64,000 nt of DNA. Origin: a virus. The stretch spans positions 1 through 64,000 of the IMG/VR virus record IMGVR_UViG_3300017917_001739, one strand, 5' to 3'. Each line of letters opens with the position of its first letter. Within the stretch, counting starts at the first letter, position 1. This document shows, in pieces, positions 8,279-15,464 of the stretch. The translations under genes were made by a program, and so were the position numbers. The notes under the pieces were generated by a model. That model was not told where the DNA came from, ran no database searches, and saw nothing but the letters and a program-made list of their open reading frames with translations.

Positions 8279-8286
8279 AGTATAAT
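8258..8286 (+). promoter_or_regulatory. Sigma70-like promoter
   Basis: TTTACT (8258-8263), 17-nt spacer, TATAAT (8281-8286), same geometry as the other promoters of the window. The predicted start (about 8293) lies just inside the 45-aa gene at 8287, so it more likely serves the genes from 8417 on. Confidence 0.6.
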
Positions 8287-8424
8287 ATGAGAAGAAGAAA
8301 TCCGATTGCAAAAGAATTAAGAACAACAAAATTTAAACAAAAAGTTGTAAAAAATAAAAAACATTATAACAGAAAAAATAAAACAATAGAAGAAATTAAT
8401 CATCACTTTGAAATATATGAATAA
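8287..8424 (+). CDS. Small basic protein (45 aa)
   Basis: A 45-residue, very basic protein (MRRRNPIAKE..., many Lys/Arg/Asn). It may bind nucleic acid. Its ATG directly follows the TATAAT box, so it is either translated from upstream transcripts or not expressed from that promoter. It overlaps the next gene by 8 nt. Confidence 0.45.
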   Translation: MRRRNPIAKELRTTKFKQKVVKNKKHYNRKNKTIEEINHHFEIYE

Positions 8425-8575
8425 ACAATATAATGAATATGACTCATTCGATTCTAATTGGTCAAATGAAATGGAATCAATAAATCCATCAGGACAAAGT
8501 CAAGGAAATGAAGAAATAGACAAATACAAAACATCATCACTATGGGAAGTGATTAAAGATATATTTAAATGGTAA
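8417..8575 (+). CDS. Small hypothetical protein (52 aa)
   Basis: A 52-residue acidic, Asn/Ser-rich protein that ends with a possible amphipathic helix (WEVIKDIFKW). It overlaps both neighbours by 7-8 nt, which supports translation in a coupled run. No family recognised. Confidence 0.45.
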   Translation: MNKQYNEYDSFDSNWSNEMESINPSGQSQGNEEIDKYKTSSLWEVIKDIFKW

Positions 8576-8778
8576 AAACTCGTCTTAATAAAGCATGGTC
8601 GTTTGAAGTAAATTTTAATAATTCTATATTAAAGTCTTGGTTCTATTCAGATTCAATAGAAGATGCAACTGATAGATTAACAAATTACATTGGAGCAAAA
8701 ATAATTAAACTAGAAGAAATTGAAGATCCACTTGGAATTATAAAATATGATAAATCTATCAAAACTAAAAAAGAGTAA
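8569..8778 (+). CDS. Small hypothetical protein (69 aa)
   Basis: A soluble protein of 69 residues with mixed alpha/beta pattern (WSFEVNFNN, DRLTNYIGAKII). It overlaps the upstream gene by 7 nt and the downstream membrane-protein gene by 32 nt. No recognised domain. Confidence 0.5.
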   Translation: MVKTRLNKAWSFEVNFNNSILKSWFYSDSIEDATDRLTNYIGAKIIKLEEIEDPLGIIKYDKSIKTKKE

Positions 8779-9013
8779 ATTCGATAGCTACGCAAGATGG
8801 GTTGCAGCAATATCTGGTTTAACAGCATGTATTATATTAAGTGAAGCGACTATTGCTACACAATGGATTGGCTGGGTAGTTTCTCTTCTTTCTTGTTCTC
8901 TATGGTTTTATGCAGCATCTGCAGATAAAGATACACCAAGAATCTTTATGAATCTTTTATATATTTTCCTTTGTATTCGAGCAATTTTTAACTGGATAAT
9001 GCATATTCAATAA
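8747..9013 (+). CDS. Small polytopic membrane protein (88 aa)
   Basis: Three hydrophobic segments are visible, about residues 17-34, 39-57 and 66-85, the last ending in an aromatic-rich helix. Similar small three-helix proteins are common in T4-like marine phages. A function such as a holin or transporter cannot be assigned. The start at 8747 overlaps the previous gene by 32 nt. Confidence 0.55.
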   Translation: MINLSKLKKSKFDSYARWVAAISGLTACIILSEATIATQWIGWVVSLLSCSLWFYAASADKDTPRIFMNLLYIFLCIRAIFNWIMHIQ

Positions 9014-9015
9014 AC

Positions 9016-9022
9016 CTAAATA
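9016..9022 (+). promoter_or_regulatory. Putative late-promoter motif CTAAATA
   Basis: CTAAATA lies 6 nt before the ATG at 9029. It resembles the TATAAATA box of T4 late promoters, for which transcription starts about 6 nt downstream. The same motif-to-ATG spacing recurs at 44814 and 50248. Confidence 0.4.
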
Positions 9023-9028
9023 ATACAT

Positions 9029-9517
9029 ATGGCAAGAATTACTTTTAGAGGTGGAACAAAAAAACAAAAAGAATATGCAAAATCTCTCGCAGAATTTTGC
9101 CTATCTAAACTCGTTTCAACAAGATTAAACAATCTTTTAGATATTCAAATTAATTTTAAATCAGATCTTTATAAAAAAACAGACTCCTATGGAGAAACTG
9201 CATATTATGAAGACTGTAGTCTTCCTCCAAGAGAATTTATTGTAGATCTATATTCTGATCTAACAATGAGAAGTCTGCTCGAAACACTTGCTCATGAAAT
9301 GGTACATATTAAACAGTGGGCGACTGGAGAAATGAGAGAAACAAAAAACAATTTCGTTACTAATTTTAGATCTAAAAAAATTAATTCTGAAAAAACAAGT
9401 TATTGGGATCAACCTTGGGAAATTGAAGCAATGGGTAGAGAAGAAGGATTGTTTATTCAATGGGTTGAAAAAATGGATCTAAGTAAAGAGCGATGGACAA
9501 AAAGAAAATTCTATTAA
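9029..9517 (+). CDS. SprT-like zinc metallopeptidase
   Basis: The 162-residue protein carries the HExxH zinc site LAHEMVHIKQW (near residue 90) inside a SprT-like layout: two N-terminal helices, a short beta-sheet, the active-site helix, and a C-terminal EIEAMGRE helix that may supply the third ligand. Such proteins are common in T4-like marine phages. Peptidase activity is inferred from the motif, and the substrate is unknown. Confidence 0.7.
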   Translation: MARITFRGGTKKQKEYAKSLAEFCLSKLVSTRLNNLLDIQINFKSDLYKKTDSYGETAYYEDCSLPPREFIVDLYSDLTMRSLLETLAHEMVHIKQWATGEMRETKNNFVTNFRSKKINSEKTSYWDQPWEIEAMGREEGLFIQWVEKMDLSKERWTKRKFY

Positions 9518-9518
9518 A

Positions 9519-10622
9519 ATGGCTACAACTCCAGAAAGCATATTATTTGATTTGCTTAAAGTAAAACTCAATGAAGTATTTACAGAAAAGCCAGCAAAAA
9601 TAGAATTTAAAAATAAAGACATAATTATCTATACTAAAGATAAATCTGCTCGAAGCGATAGTTTTAGTCAATTTAAAAATCGTTTAGATAAAGTCGTACT
9701 TAATCCAAAAGCATTTGTTAAATCTTATAAAATTACTCCTAGTTCTAAGTCTTCAATAGGTGTATTTCAATTATTTTCAGATCGAACTAAAACTAAGAAA
9801 ATATTTCTTGGGGATATATTATTTAAACCAATCATTAATAAAGGATCTGGTGGTAAGTTGTTCGAAAATGAACTAGAAGCTGATTTGAACAATTACTTTA
9901 AAGGAACATCTATTAAAGAATTAAAACACTCAGATACAATTACTGCATTATTTTCTAATAAAAAATTTATTACATATTATAAATTAAATACTCCTTCAAT
10001 TATTTCTCAATTAGAAGCAAAAGCTGTTGGAAGTCAAAATACAAAAAGGACTGCAGTTTGGTCAAATAATAAACTATTCATTGGTAATAACACAGGTCAA
10101 GCTGTAAGCGATATTAATATTCTATATAAAGGTCAAAACAAAATATTTTGTTCTCTTAAATTTACTGATTCTTATTATATCTATAACGGAAGCACTATTG
10201 CATATTTCGATAATGACTCGATTAAGCCATTAGCATATTCTTATTTTGGATTATCTGGTGCTGGTATGGCTGGATTTGGTTCAAAGTATGCTGCTAATGT
10301 TGCATCGCCAAAAAGTTTTGATAAAATAAAAGCTAATTTAGCTGATATTATTAATCAAGCACTTGGAAGAGATGTAGTTATTATTAACAAAATTACAGTT
10401 GGGAAAAATGATATTGATGTGATTCAAGGAGACAATCATAAAGTAAATATTACAACAACTCCAATTTACGTATATCCAGAATCTGGAAAAAGAAAATATG
10501 CAGCAATTAATTTTGAATGCATCATAAATAATGATAAGTACAAAGTAAGTTTTCAATTTAGAGGAACAACAGAGGGTGCACTTACACCTAGATATTTAAG
10601 AATATTGGTAAAACATCTATGA
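9519..10622 (+). CDS. Unknown protein, possible nuclease fold (weak)
   Basis: A 367-residue soluble protein with no signal peptide, starting just after the metallopeptidase gene and overlapping the ligase-like gene by 4 nt. GGKLFENELEADLNNYF followed by VSDINILYKGQNKIFCSLKF gives a D-(x)n-[S/E]-x-K arrangement that could be a PD-(D/E)XK nuclease core. This is only suggestive. The alternative is a structural protein. Rich in Lys, Asn and Ile like its neighbours. Confidence 0.55.
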   Translation: MATTPESILFDLLKVKLNEVFTEKPAKIEFKNKDIIIYTKDKSARSDSFSQFKNRLDKVVLNPKAFVKSYKITPSSKSSIGVFQLFSDRTKTKKIFLGDILFKPIINKGSGGKLFENELEADLNNYFKGTSIKELKHSDTITALFSNKKFITYYKLNTPSIISQLEAKAVGSQNTKRTAVWSNNKLFIGNNTGQAVSDINILYKGQNKIFCSLKFTDSYYIYNGSTIAYFDNDSIKPLAYSYFGLSGAGMAGFGSKYAANVASPKSFDKIKANLADIINQALGRDVVIINKITVGKNDIDVIQGDNHKVNITTTPIYVYPESGKRKYAAINFECIINNDKYKVSFQFRGTTEGALTPRYLRILVKHL

Positions 10623-11857
10623 TAAATTCGTTTGAAGATTATTTGGTAGAATCCGTGAACGCTCATATGGAGCATTTAGAAGATTTAGTATTCAACGAAG
10701 GAATTAAAGGAACTCGTCGTGCGATTGATTTTCTTTATGATCTTCGTGATATGTTAAAAGGTAAAAGCGATTCTAAAATTAAAGCTACTGTTAAGTGGGA
10801 TGGATCGCCAGCTATTTTTATTGGTGTAGATCCAAAAGATAAACGATTTTTTGTTGCAACTAAAAGTATTTTTAATGCGACTCCAAAAGTTTATAAAAGT
10901 TTAAAAGAAATACTTGCAGACGAAAAAGATTCAGATTTATCTGATAAGTTACAAACTGCCTTTACTGAATTTTCTAAATTAGGAATTAAAGCTGGAGTAT
11001 ATCAAGGTGATATAATGTTCACATCTAAAACATTAAAAACCGAACGCATCGATGGCGAATCTTATATCACATTCCATCCTAATACTATCGTTTATGCAAT
11101 CCCTGCAAAATCATTATTAGCAAGTAAAATTAGTAAAGCAAATATTGGTGTAGTATTTCATACATCATATACAGGAACATCATTAGAAAATTTAAAAGCA
11201 GAATTTGGTAAAAGTATTATAAACAAATTTAAACCTATCCCATCTATTTGGGTTGATGATGCTACATATAAGGACGTAACTGGTTCAGCTACATTTACTC
11301 GAAAAGAATTATCAGAATTAGAAGGATTAATGAATCGTATTGAAAAACTGTTTACAGACATTAAACCATCTGTAATTGAAGATATTCGTAAAAATACGGA
11401 ATTATTAGAACTAATTAAAATATATAATAATTCTCGAATTAAAGAGGGTGAGAAAATTACTAATGTTACAGCTCATGTATCAGGATTATTCCATTTTATT
11501 TCTGATCGATTCCAAAAAGATATAGATTCTAAAAAGACAGAAAAAGCCAAAGCAACTTGGATCGAAAAACGCAAGAACATTCTTTCTTACTTTACAGCCC
11601 ATAATCAAAAGGATATAATTTCTGTATTTGAACTTACCAATGCAATATCAGACGCTAAAAAGATGATTATCGATAAAATGAATGAAGCATCTGAAATAGG
11701 AACATTTTTAAAGACTGATAAAGGATTTAAACCAACAGGAGTCGAGGGTTTTGTAGCTATCGATCGTCTTGGAGGAAATGCAGTCAAAATAGTCGATCGT
11801 ATGGAGTTCTCTAAAGCTAATTTTTCAGCTGGTATTTTAAAGGGTTGGCAAAGATAG
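10619..11857 (+). CDS. Ligase-like nucleotidyltransferase with capsid-targeting-like N-terminus
   Basis: The 412-residue protein has the motifs of covalent nucleotidyltransferases (DNA/RNA ligases): motif I K59-W-D-G (TVKWDGSPAIF), a YQGDIMF segment at the motif III position, GVEGFVAI like motif IV, and AVKIVDRMEF like motif V. K59 would carry the AMP. The family is frequent in T4-like marine phages and usually left as a domain of unknown function, so activity is inferred. The N-terminus (NSFEDYLVES) resembles the T4 capsid-targeting sequence, with an LVE|S site that a gp21-type protease could cut. Confidence 0.65.
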   Translation: MINSFEDYLVESVNAHMEHLEDLVFNEGIKGTRRAIDFLYDLRDMLKGKSDSKIKATVKWDGSPAIFIGVDPKDKRFFVATKSIFNATPKVYKSLKEILADEKDSDLSDKLQTAFTEFSKLGIKAGVYQGDIMFTSKTLKTERIDGESYITFHPNTIVYAIPAKSLLASKISKANIGVVFHTSYTGTSLENLKAEFGKSIINKFKPIPSIWVDDATYKDVTGSATFTRKELSELEGLMNRIEKLFTDIKPSVIEDIRKNTELLELIKIYNNSRIKEGEKITNVTAHVSGLFHFISDRFQKDIDSKKTEKAKATWIEKRKNILSYFTAHNQKDIISVFELTNAISDAKKMIIDKMNEASEIGTFLKTDKGFKPTGVEGFVAIDRLGGNAVKIVDRMEFSKANFSAGILKGWQR

Positions 11858-11863
11858 AAATGC

Positions 11864-11870
11864 CTAAATA
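11864..11870 (+). promoter_or_regulatory. Putative late-promoter motif CTAAATA
   Basis: CTAAATA is followed after 5 nt by an ATG at 11876 that opens a 27-codon frame overlapping the next gene. It may drive the gene at 11931. Confidence 0.35.
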
Positions 11871-11930
11871 GAGGTATGAAAAAAATAGCTATAATGGCTA
11901 TGAATAATATAACGATGGAACTATTGGAAA

Positions 11931-14117
11931 ATGAAAACGTTAAGACAACTCATATCTGAATTACCAACTAAAAAATTAGTCTTTGCATTTGGTCGATTCA
12001 ACCCACCAACAAACGGACATGAAATACTTATTCATGCTGTTGATTCTGTAGCCACAAAACAGAATAGTCCCCATCGAATATACGCAACATCAACTCAAGA
12101 TAAAAAGAAAAATCCATTATCTCCAAAAGATAAAATTAAGTTTATGGAAAGATCTTTTCATACGAGTTCGATTTATCTTGCAGATTCAAACATTATAGAT
12201 TTACTTAAAGACATACAAAAAGAAGGATTTAAAGAAATTACTCTTGTTGTAGGTAGCGATCGCATAAAAGAATTTAATTTATTATTAAACAAATATAATG
12301 GTAAAGATTATAAGTTTGATAAAATTTCAGTAGTTTCTTCTGGTAAAAGAGATCCTGATAGCGATGAAGCTGATGGGATGTCAGCAAGTAAAATGAGAGA
12401 TGCTGCAATCCGTGGAGATTTTATAGCATTTGAAAAGGGTGTTACGCAAAAATTAACATCAACTGATACGAAAAGAATGTATAATGCTGTTCGTACAGGA
12501 TTAGGATTGCGTAATGAGTCATTTATTGGAATTAAATTAGGTGATAACGAAATAAGAGAAAAATATTTAAACAAAGAAATCTTTAACATCGGTTCATTTG
12601 TTAAAGATGATAAAGGAGTGTATGAAGTTATGGACAGAGGTGCAAACTATATCACAGTTGTAGATAAAAATGGTGCTTTAAGTAAAAAATGGTTAAATTC
12701 AGTTGTTGAAGTAATTACTGAGAATAATTTTAATAAAGAAGAAGTAAGCAAAGATCAAATAGAATTTAAAGGTTATGTAACTAAAAATTTTGACCAATGC
12801 CCAATGGCTACTCAAGCATTTAAACACATTATCGCTGGAGAAAGTCTTAAAGATCCAGTTGCGATATTAAATGCAATCAAATTAACTGATGAATACTTAG
12901 GAATAGAAAAGACTGCAGTTGAACGTGGTTATGCTCTTCAATCAGAAGTAAATAAATTTACAGTTATTGTTATGAAAGTAAGAGATGTAATTAAAGGAAT
13001 AGATAGTTTAGATAATCATGATCACTATATTAAAAATCACGAAAAAACTATGCAAGAATTATTAAATAAAAATGCAGATCCAGGAAAAGAAGACGTGCAT
13101 GAACAAATAATATTTACTTCTGCTGATAAAATAAAAGTGGGAAGAATTATAGCAGGTGCTCTTGGTGTTGATGAGCCAGAAAAAATGAGCAATCCTGAAC
13201 AATTAGTAAATCTAGGACTTCGTAAAATTCGTACAAAAAGAGTTACACCTGAGTTTGCTGCGATTGTAAATAAAATGTTAAAAACTGCTAAAATGGCAAA
13301 TATAGCTTATGATGAAAAATTAGTTCCATCATTAGTAGCAAAATCTGAACCTGTTGGCGATTTAGAAGAAGCAACTACATCTTTAGAAGAAAAGAGTAAA
13401 GGTTTGTGGGCAAATATTCAAGCAAGAAGAAAAGCTGGATTACGTAAATTGCGTCCAGGAGAAAAAGGATATCCTAAAACTTTAGATATTAAAGATAGTA
13501 TAGATGTAATGTCTCCGATCGCACAACAATCTAATGAGCCCGAGTCATTACCACAATATGTTAAAGAATTTGAAAAACCGCAAATACAAACACCAAATAA
13601 ATCACCAGAAGATTTAGAAAAAGAAAAAGAAATTGAAAAACCAACGAACACTCCATTTATTCCAAAAACATTACATACTCAAAGATTTAGACAAATGTAT
13701 GAAAGTGGCGAATTAACAGCTAAACAAAAAGTATTAGATGTTGATAAAGATGGTAAAATTGAAAAAGACGATCTAGAAAAGTTAAGAACTAAAAAAGAAG
13801 CATCAATTAATCTATTAAGAAGATTAAAAGAAGCTGGTAAAAAAACTATGTTAGTTGTTAATCCTAAAAAGAAAAAAACTGGAACCGATGGTGTAGTAAG
13901 AATACCAACATCTCGTTGGAATGATTATCGTGCAAAAGGTTATATTCAAGCCGAAGAAAAAGATTCAGATCCTTGTTGGACTGGTTATAAGCAAGTAGGT
14001 ATGAAAAAAAAAGATGGAAAAGAAGTTCCAAATTGTGTACCTGAAGCAAGTAGCCCTGCTCAACAAGCTGCAATTGCGATTGCAATGAAAAAAGCTGGCA
14101 AGAAACCAAAGGAATAA
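11931..14117 (+). CDS. Large virion-type protein with N-terminal cytidylyltransferase domain and EF-hand loop
   Basis: The 728-residue protein starts MKTLRQLISEL, very like the T4 capsid-targeting sequence (MKTYQEFIAEA). It then has a nucleotidyltransferase domain of the NMNAT/cytidylyltransferase type: GRFNPPTNGHE at 21-31 (HxGH-type site), VVGSDR near 106 and SASKMR at 151-156, the ISSTxxR equivalent. The remaining 500 residues are helical and charged. Around residue 603 there is an EF-hand-like loop DVDKDGKIEKDDLEKL. The tail has a CWTGYKQVGMKKKDGKEVP segment and an Ala/Lys-rich end. I infer an enzyme packaged in the capsid and delivered with the DNA; a link to NAD metabolism is possible. 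Confidence 0.65.
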   Translation: MKTLRQLISELPTKKLVFAFGRFNPPTNGHEILIHAVDSVATKQNSPHRIYATSTQDKKKNPLSPKDKIKFMERSFHTSSIYLADSNIIDLLKDIQKEGFKEITLVVGSDRIKEFNLLLNKYNGKDYKFDKISVVSSGKRDPDSDEADGMSASKMRDAAIRGDFIAFEKGVTQKLTSTDTKRMYNAVRTGLGLRNESFIGIKLGDNEIREKYLNKEIFNIGSFVKDDKGVYEVMDRGANYITVVDKNGALSKKWLNSVVEVITENNFNKEEVSKDQIEFKGYVTKNFDQCPMATQAFKHIIAGESLKDPVAILNAIKLTDEYLGIEKTAVERGYALQSEVNKFTVIVMKVRDVIKGIDSLDNHDHYIKNHEKTMQELLNKNADPGKEDVHEQIIFTSADKIKVGRIIAGALGVDEPEKMSNPEQLVNLGLRKIRTKRVTPEFAAIVNKMLKTAKMANIAYDEKLVPSLVAKSEPVGDLEEATTSLEEKSKGLWANIQARRKAGLRKLRPGEKGYPKTLDIKDSIDVMSPIAQQSNEPESLPQYVKEFEKPQIQTPNKSPEDLEKEKEIEKPTNTPFIPKTLHTQRFRQMYESGELTAKQKVLDVDKDGKIEKDDLEKLRTKKEASINLLRRLKEAGKKTMLVVNPKKKKTGTDGVVRIPTSRWNDYRAKGYIQAEEKDSDPCWTGYKQVGMKKKDGKEVPNCVPEASSPAQQAAIAIAMKKAGKKPKE

Positions 14118-14119
14118 AC

Positions 14120-14425
14120 ATGAAAACTCTTAAAGATTTTTTATCAGAACAAAAAGAAAAACCAGAATTAGCGAAACCATTTATACAACAAATAAAAAAA
14201 TATACTAATGAAAATAATCATTTTAGAGCAAGAGCATATATTGCTACATTAATGGGGAATAAAAGATTATCTAAATTATATGATGCATTAGAAGATTTGC
14301 ATGATGAATATTATAGTTATTTCGGAAATGATGTGATTGATCTTCGTTCAAAAATTGAAGTAAATTTAAAAAATGATATAAAAAACTATTACTCTAATGG
14401 GGAAGAAATAATTAGAGCATTATAA
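14120..14425 (+). CDS. Small protein with capsid-targeting-like N-terminus
   Basis: A 101-residue helical protein starting MKTLKDFLSEQ, which matches the T4 internal-protein leader MKTYQEFIAEA in length, charge pattern and the [LI]-x-E cleavage site at residues 8-10. It starts 2 nt after the 728-aa gene, which has the same kind of leader. A small internal head protein is a reasonable guess. No enzyme motif. Confidence 0.6.
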   Translation: MKTLKDFLSEQKEKPELAKPFIQQIKKYTNENNHFRARAYIATLMGNKRLSKLYDALEDLHDEYYSYFGNDVIDLRSKIEVNLKNDIKNYYSNGEEIIRAL

Positions 14426-14440
14426 AAAGAAGAAGGAAAC

Positions 14441-15073
14441 ATGAAAAGGACAATATACCTTTTATTATGTTTTGTTATAGGTTTAGCGAGTATGAGTTTG
14501 GTAGCAAATGCCCAAACACAAAATAATACGTCAGGAAGTAATACTGCCATTACTGGTGGGTACACTTCAAATTCAACATCCACATATCAATCTGGATCGA
14601 GCTCAAATACTACAACCACTAATTCGACAACAACGAATGCATATAGTGGTGATACAAGAGTAACTGCATCTGCAACTGCTCCGAGTATGTCAGCTTATTC
14701 ACAAGATTTGTGTTTGGTTGGTTATTCTGCTGGTGTGTCTACATTTGGTGTAGGTGTGACTGGTGGAAGTTATAAAGCAGATGAAAATTGCGAACGTATC
14801 AAATTATCTAAAGTGTTAAATGATCTAGGAATGAAAGTGGCAGCAGTTTCTATACTATGTCAAGATCCTAGAGTATTTTTTGCAATGGAACAATCTGGAA
14901 CTCCTTGTCCATTTGAAGGAAAAATTGGTGCAGAAGCAAGTGCTCAATGGTTAAAATATGATAAATTAAGACCAGACTATAATCAGTATGTTGATAAACT
15001 TACTGTAATTGAGAATGCACGTAAAGAAGAAGAACTTAAAAAGTTAAATGGAGGAACTACTGAAAAAAAGTAG
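14441..15073 (+). CDS. Secreted Ser/Thr-rich protein; probable programmed frameshift at its end
   Basis: The zero-frame product has 210 residues: a signal peptide (MKRTIYLLLCFVIGLASMSL, cleavage after ANA), a low-complexity Thr/Ser/Asn region (about 26-75), and a conserved-looking domain with four Cys. AAGAAGGAAAC precedes the ATG. The 3' end carries an A-AAA-AAG heptamer (15064-15070) immediately before the TAG, with GGAGG 9 nt upstream, the arrangement used by E. coli dnaX. A -1 shift adds 42 residues with a transmembrane helix. The protein would then exist as a secreted form and a tail-anchored form. Function unknown. Confidence 0.7.
   Translation: MKRTIYLLLCFVIGLASMSLVANAQTQNNTSGSNTAITGGYTSNSTSTYQSGSSSNTTTTNSTTTNAYSGDTRVTASATAPSMSAYSQDLCLVGYSAGVSTFGVGVTGGSYKADENCERIKLSKVLNDLGMKVAAVSILCQDPRVFFAMEQSGTPCPFEGKIGAEASAQWLKYDKLRPDYNQYVDKLTVIENARKEEELKKLNGGTTEKK
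15050..15070 (+). promoter_or_regulatory. Probable -1 programmed ribosomal frameshift signal
   Basis: GGAGG (15050-15054), a 9-nt spacer, the slippery heptamer A-AAA-AAG in the zero frame (15064-15070), then the TAG stop (15071-15073). An internal Shine-Dalgarno about 10 nt upstream of this same heptamer stimulates -1 shifting in dnaX. I see no strong downstream hairpin, only a weak 4-bp possibility. Confidence 0.6.
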
Positions 15074-15198
15074 TTACTAACATCGCTGATAATAATGTAA
15101 GTACGAGTGATAAGAATGAAAATTCAATCACAACCCAAGGAGAATCTTCATGGCGATACTTATTCTTATTATTATTATTATTTGGAGTGGTTATATAA
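15070..15198 (+). other. Minus-one-frame extension encoding a transmembrane tail
   Basis: In the -1 frame reading stays open for 42 codons to TAA at 15196-15198. The segment is a polar Asn/Ser linker followed by SSWRYLFLLLLLFGVVI, a convincing membrane helix. There is no ATG, GTG or TTG at the beginning of this frame, so it cannot easily be an independent gene. This is the main support for frameshifting. Confidence 0.55.
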
Positions 15199-15215
15199 TA
15201 ATTAAAGAAGATTAA
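15150..15215 (+). CDS. Possible 21-aa membrane peptide overlapping the frameshift tail
   Basis: The frame MAILILIIIIIWSG... has a good ribosome site (AAGGAG at 15137-15142) 7 nt before its ATG. It uses the third frame of the same T-rich tract that encodes the frameshift tail. Either or both may be translated. The repetitive TTA/ATT tract is hydrophobic in all frames, so composition alone proves nothing. Confidence 0.3.
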   Translation: MAILILIIIIIWSGYIIIKED

Positions 15216-15220
15216 AGTTT

Positions 15221-15463
15221 ATGAATAAAAAACGTAAACTTCCAATCTTATCAAGGTTAAAAAAGAAAGCACCACGAATACCAGAGTTCACTTGTCCAGA
15301 TATAGACCATATTATGCAATACGTGGAAGATCTTGACGTGCTTAAACGTGGACAATTAACTTATTTTAAACGACGCATGGAAAAACTAAGAAGTTCTAAT
15401 GATAGTTTAAGGGAAAGTGGTGCATATTGGTACGAAGAAATAAAAAAAATATTAGAAAAATAA
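15221..15463 (+). CDS. Small basic hypothetical protein (80 aa)
   Basis: An 80-residue protein with a very basic N-terminus (MNKKRKLPILSRLKKKAPR) and helical remainder (DIDHIMQYVEDLDVLKRG). No signal peptide or known motif. It lies between two genes for secreted proteins, with a 1-nt gap to the next. Confidence 0.55.
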   Translation: MNKKRKLPILSRLKKKAPRIPEFTCPDIDHIMQYVEDLDVLKRGQLTYFKRRMEKLRSSNDSLRESGAYWYEEIKKILEK

Positions 15464-15464
15464 T

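Noticed and set aside
11876-11959. 27-codon frame (MKKIAIMAMNNITMELL...) after a CTAAATA motif
   Set aside because: A GAGGT precedes it, but it overlaps the cytidylyltransferase gene, has no feature and could be chance. Not listed as a gene.
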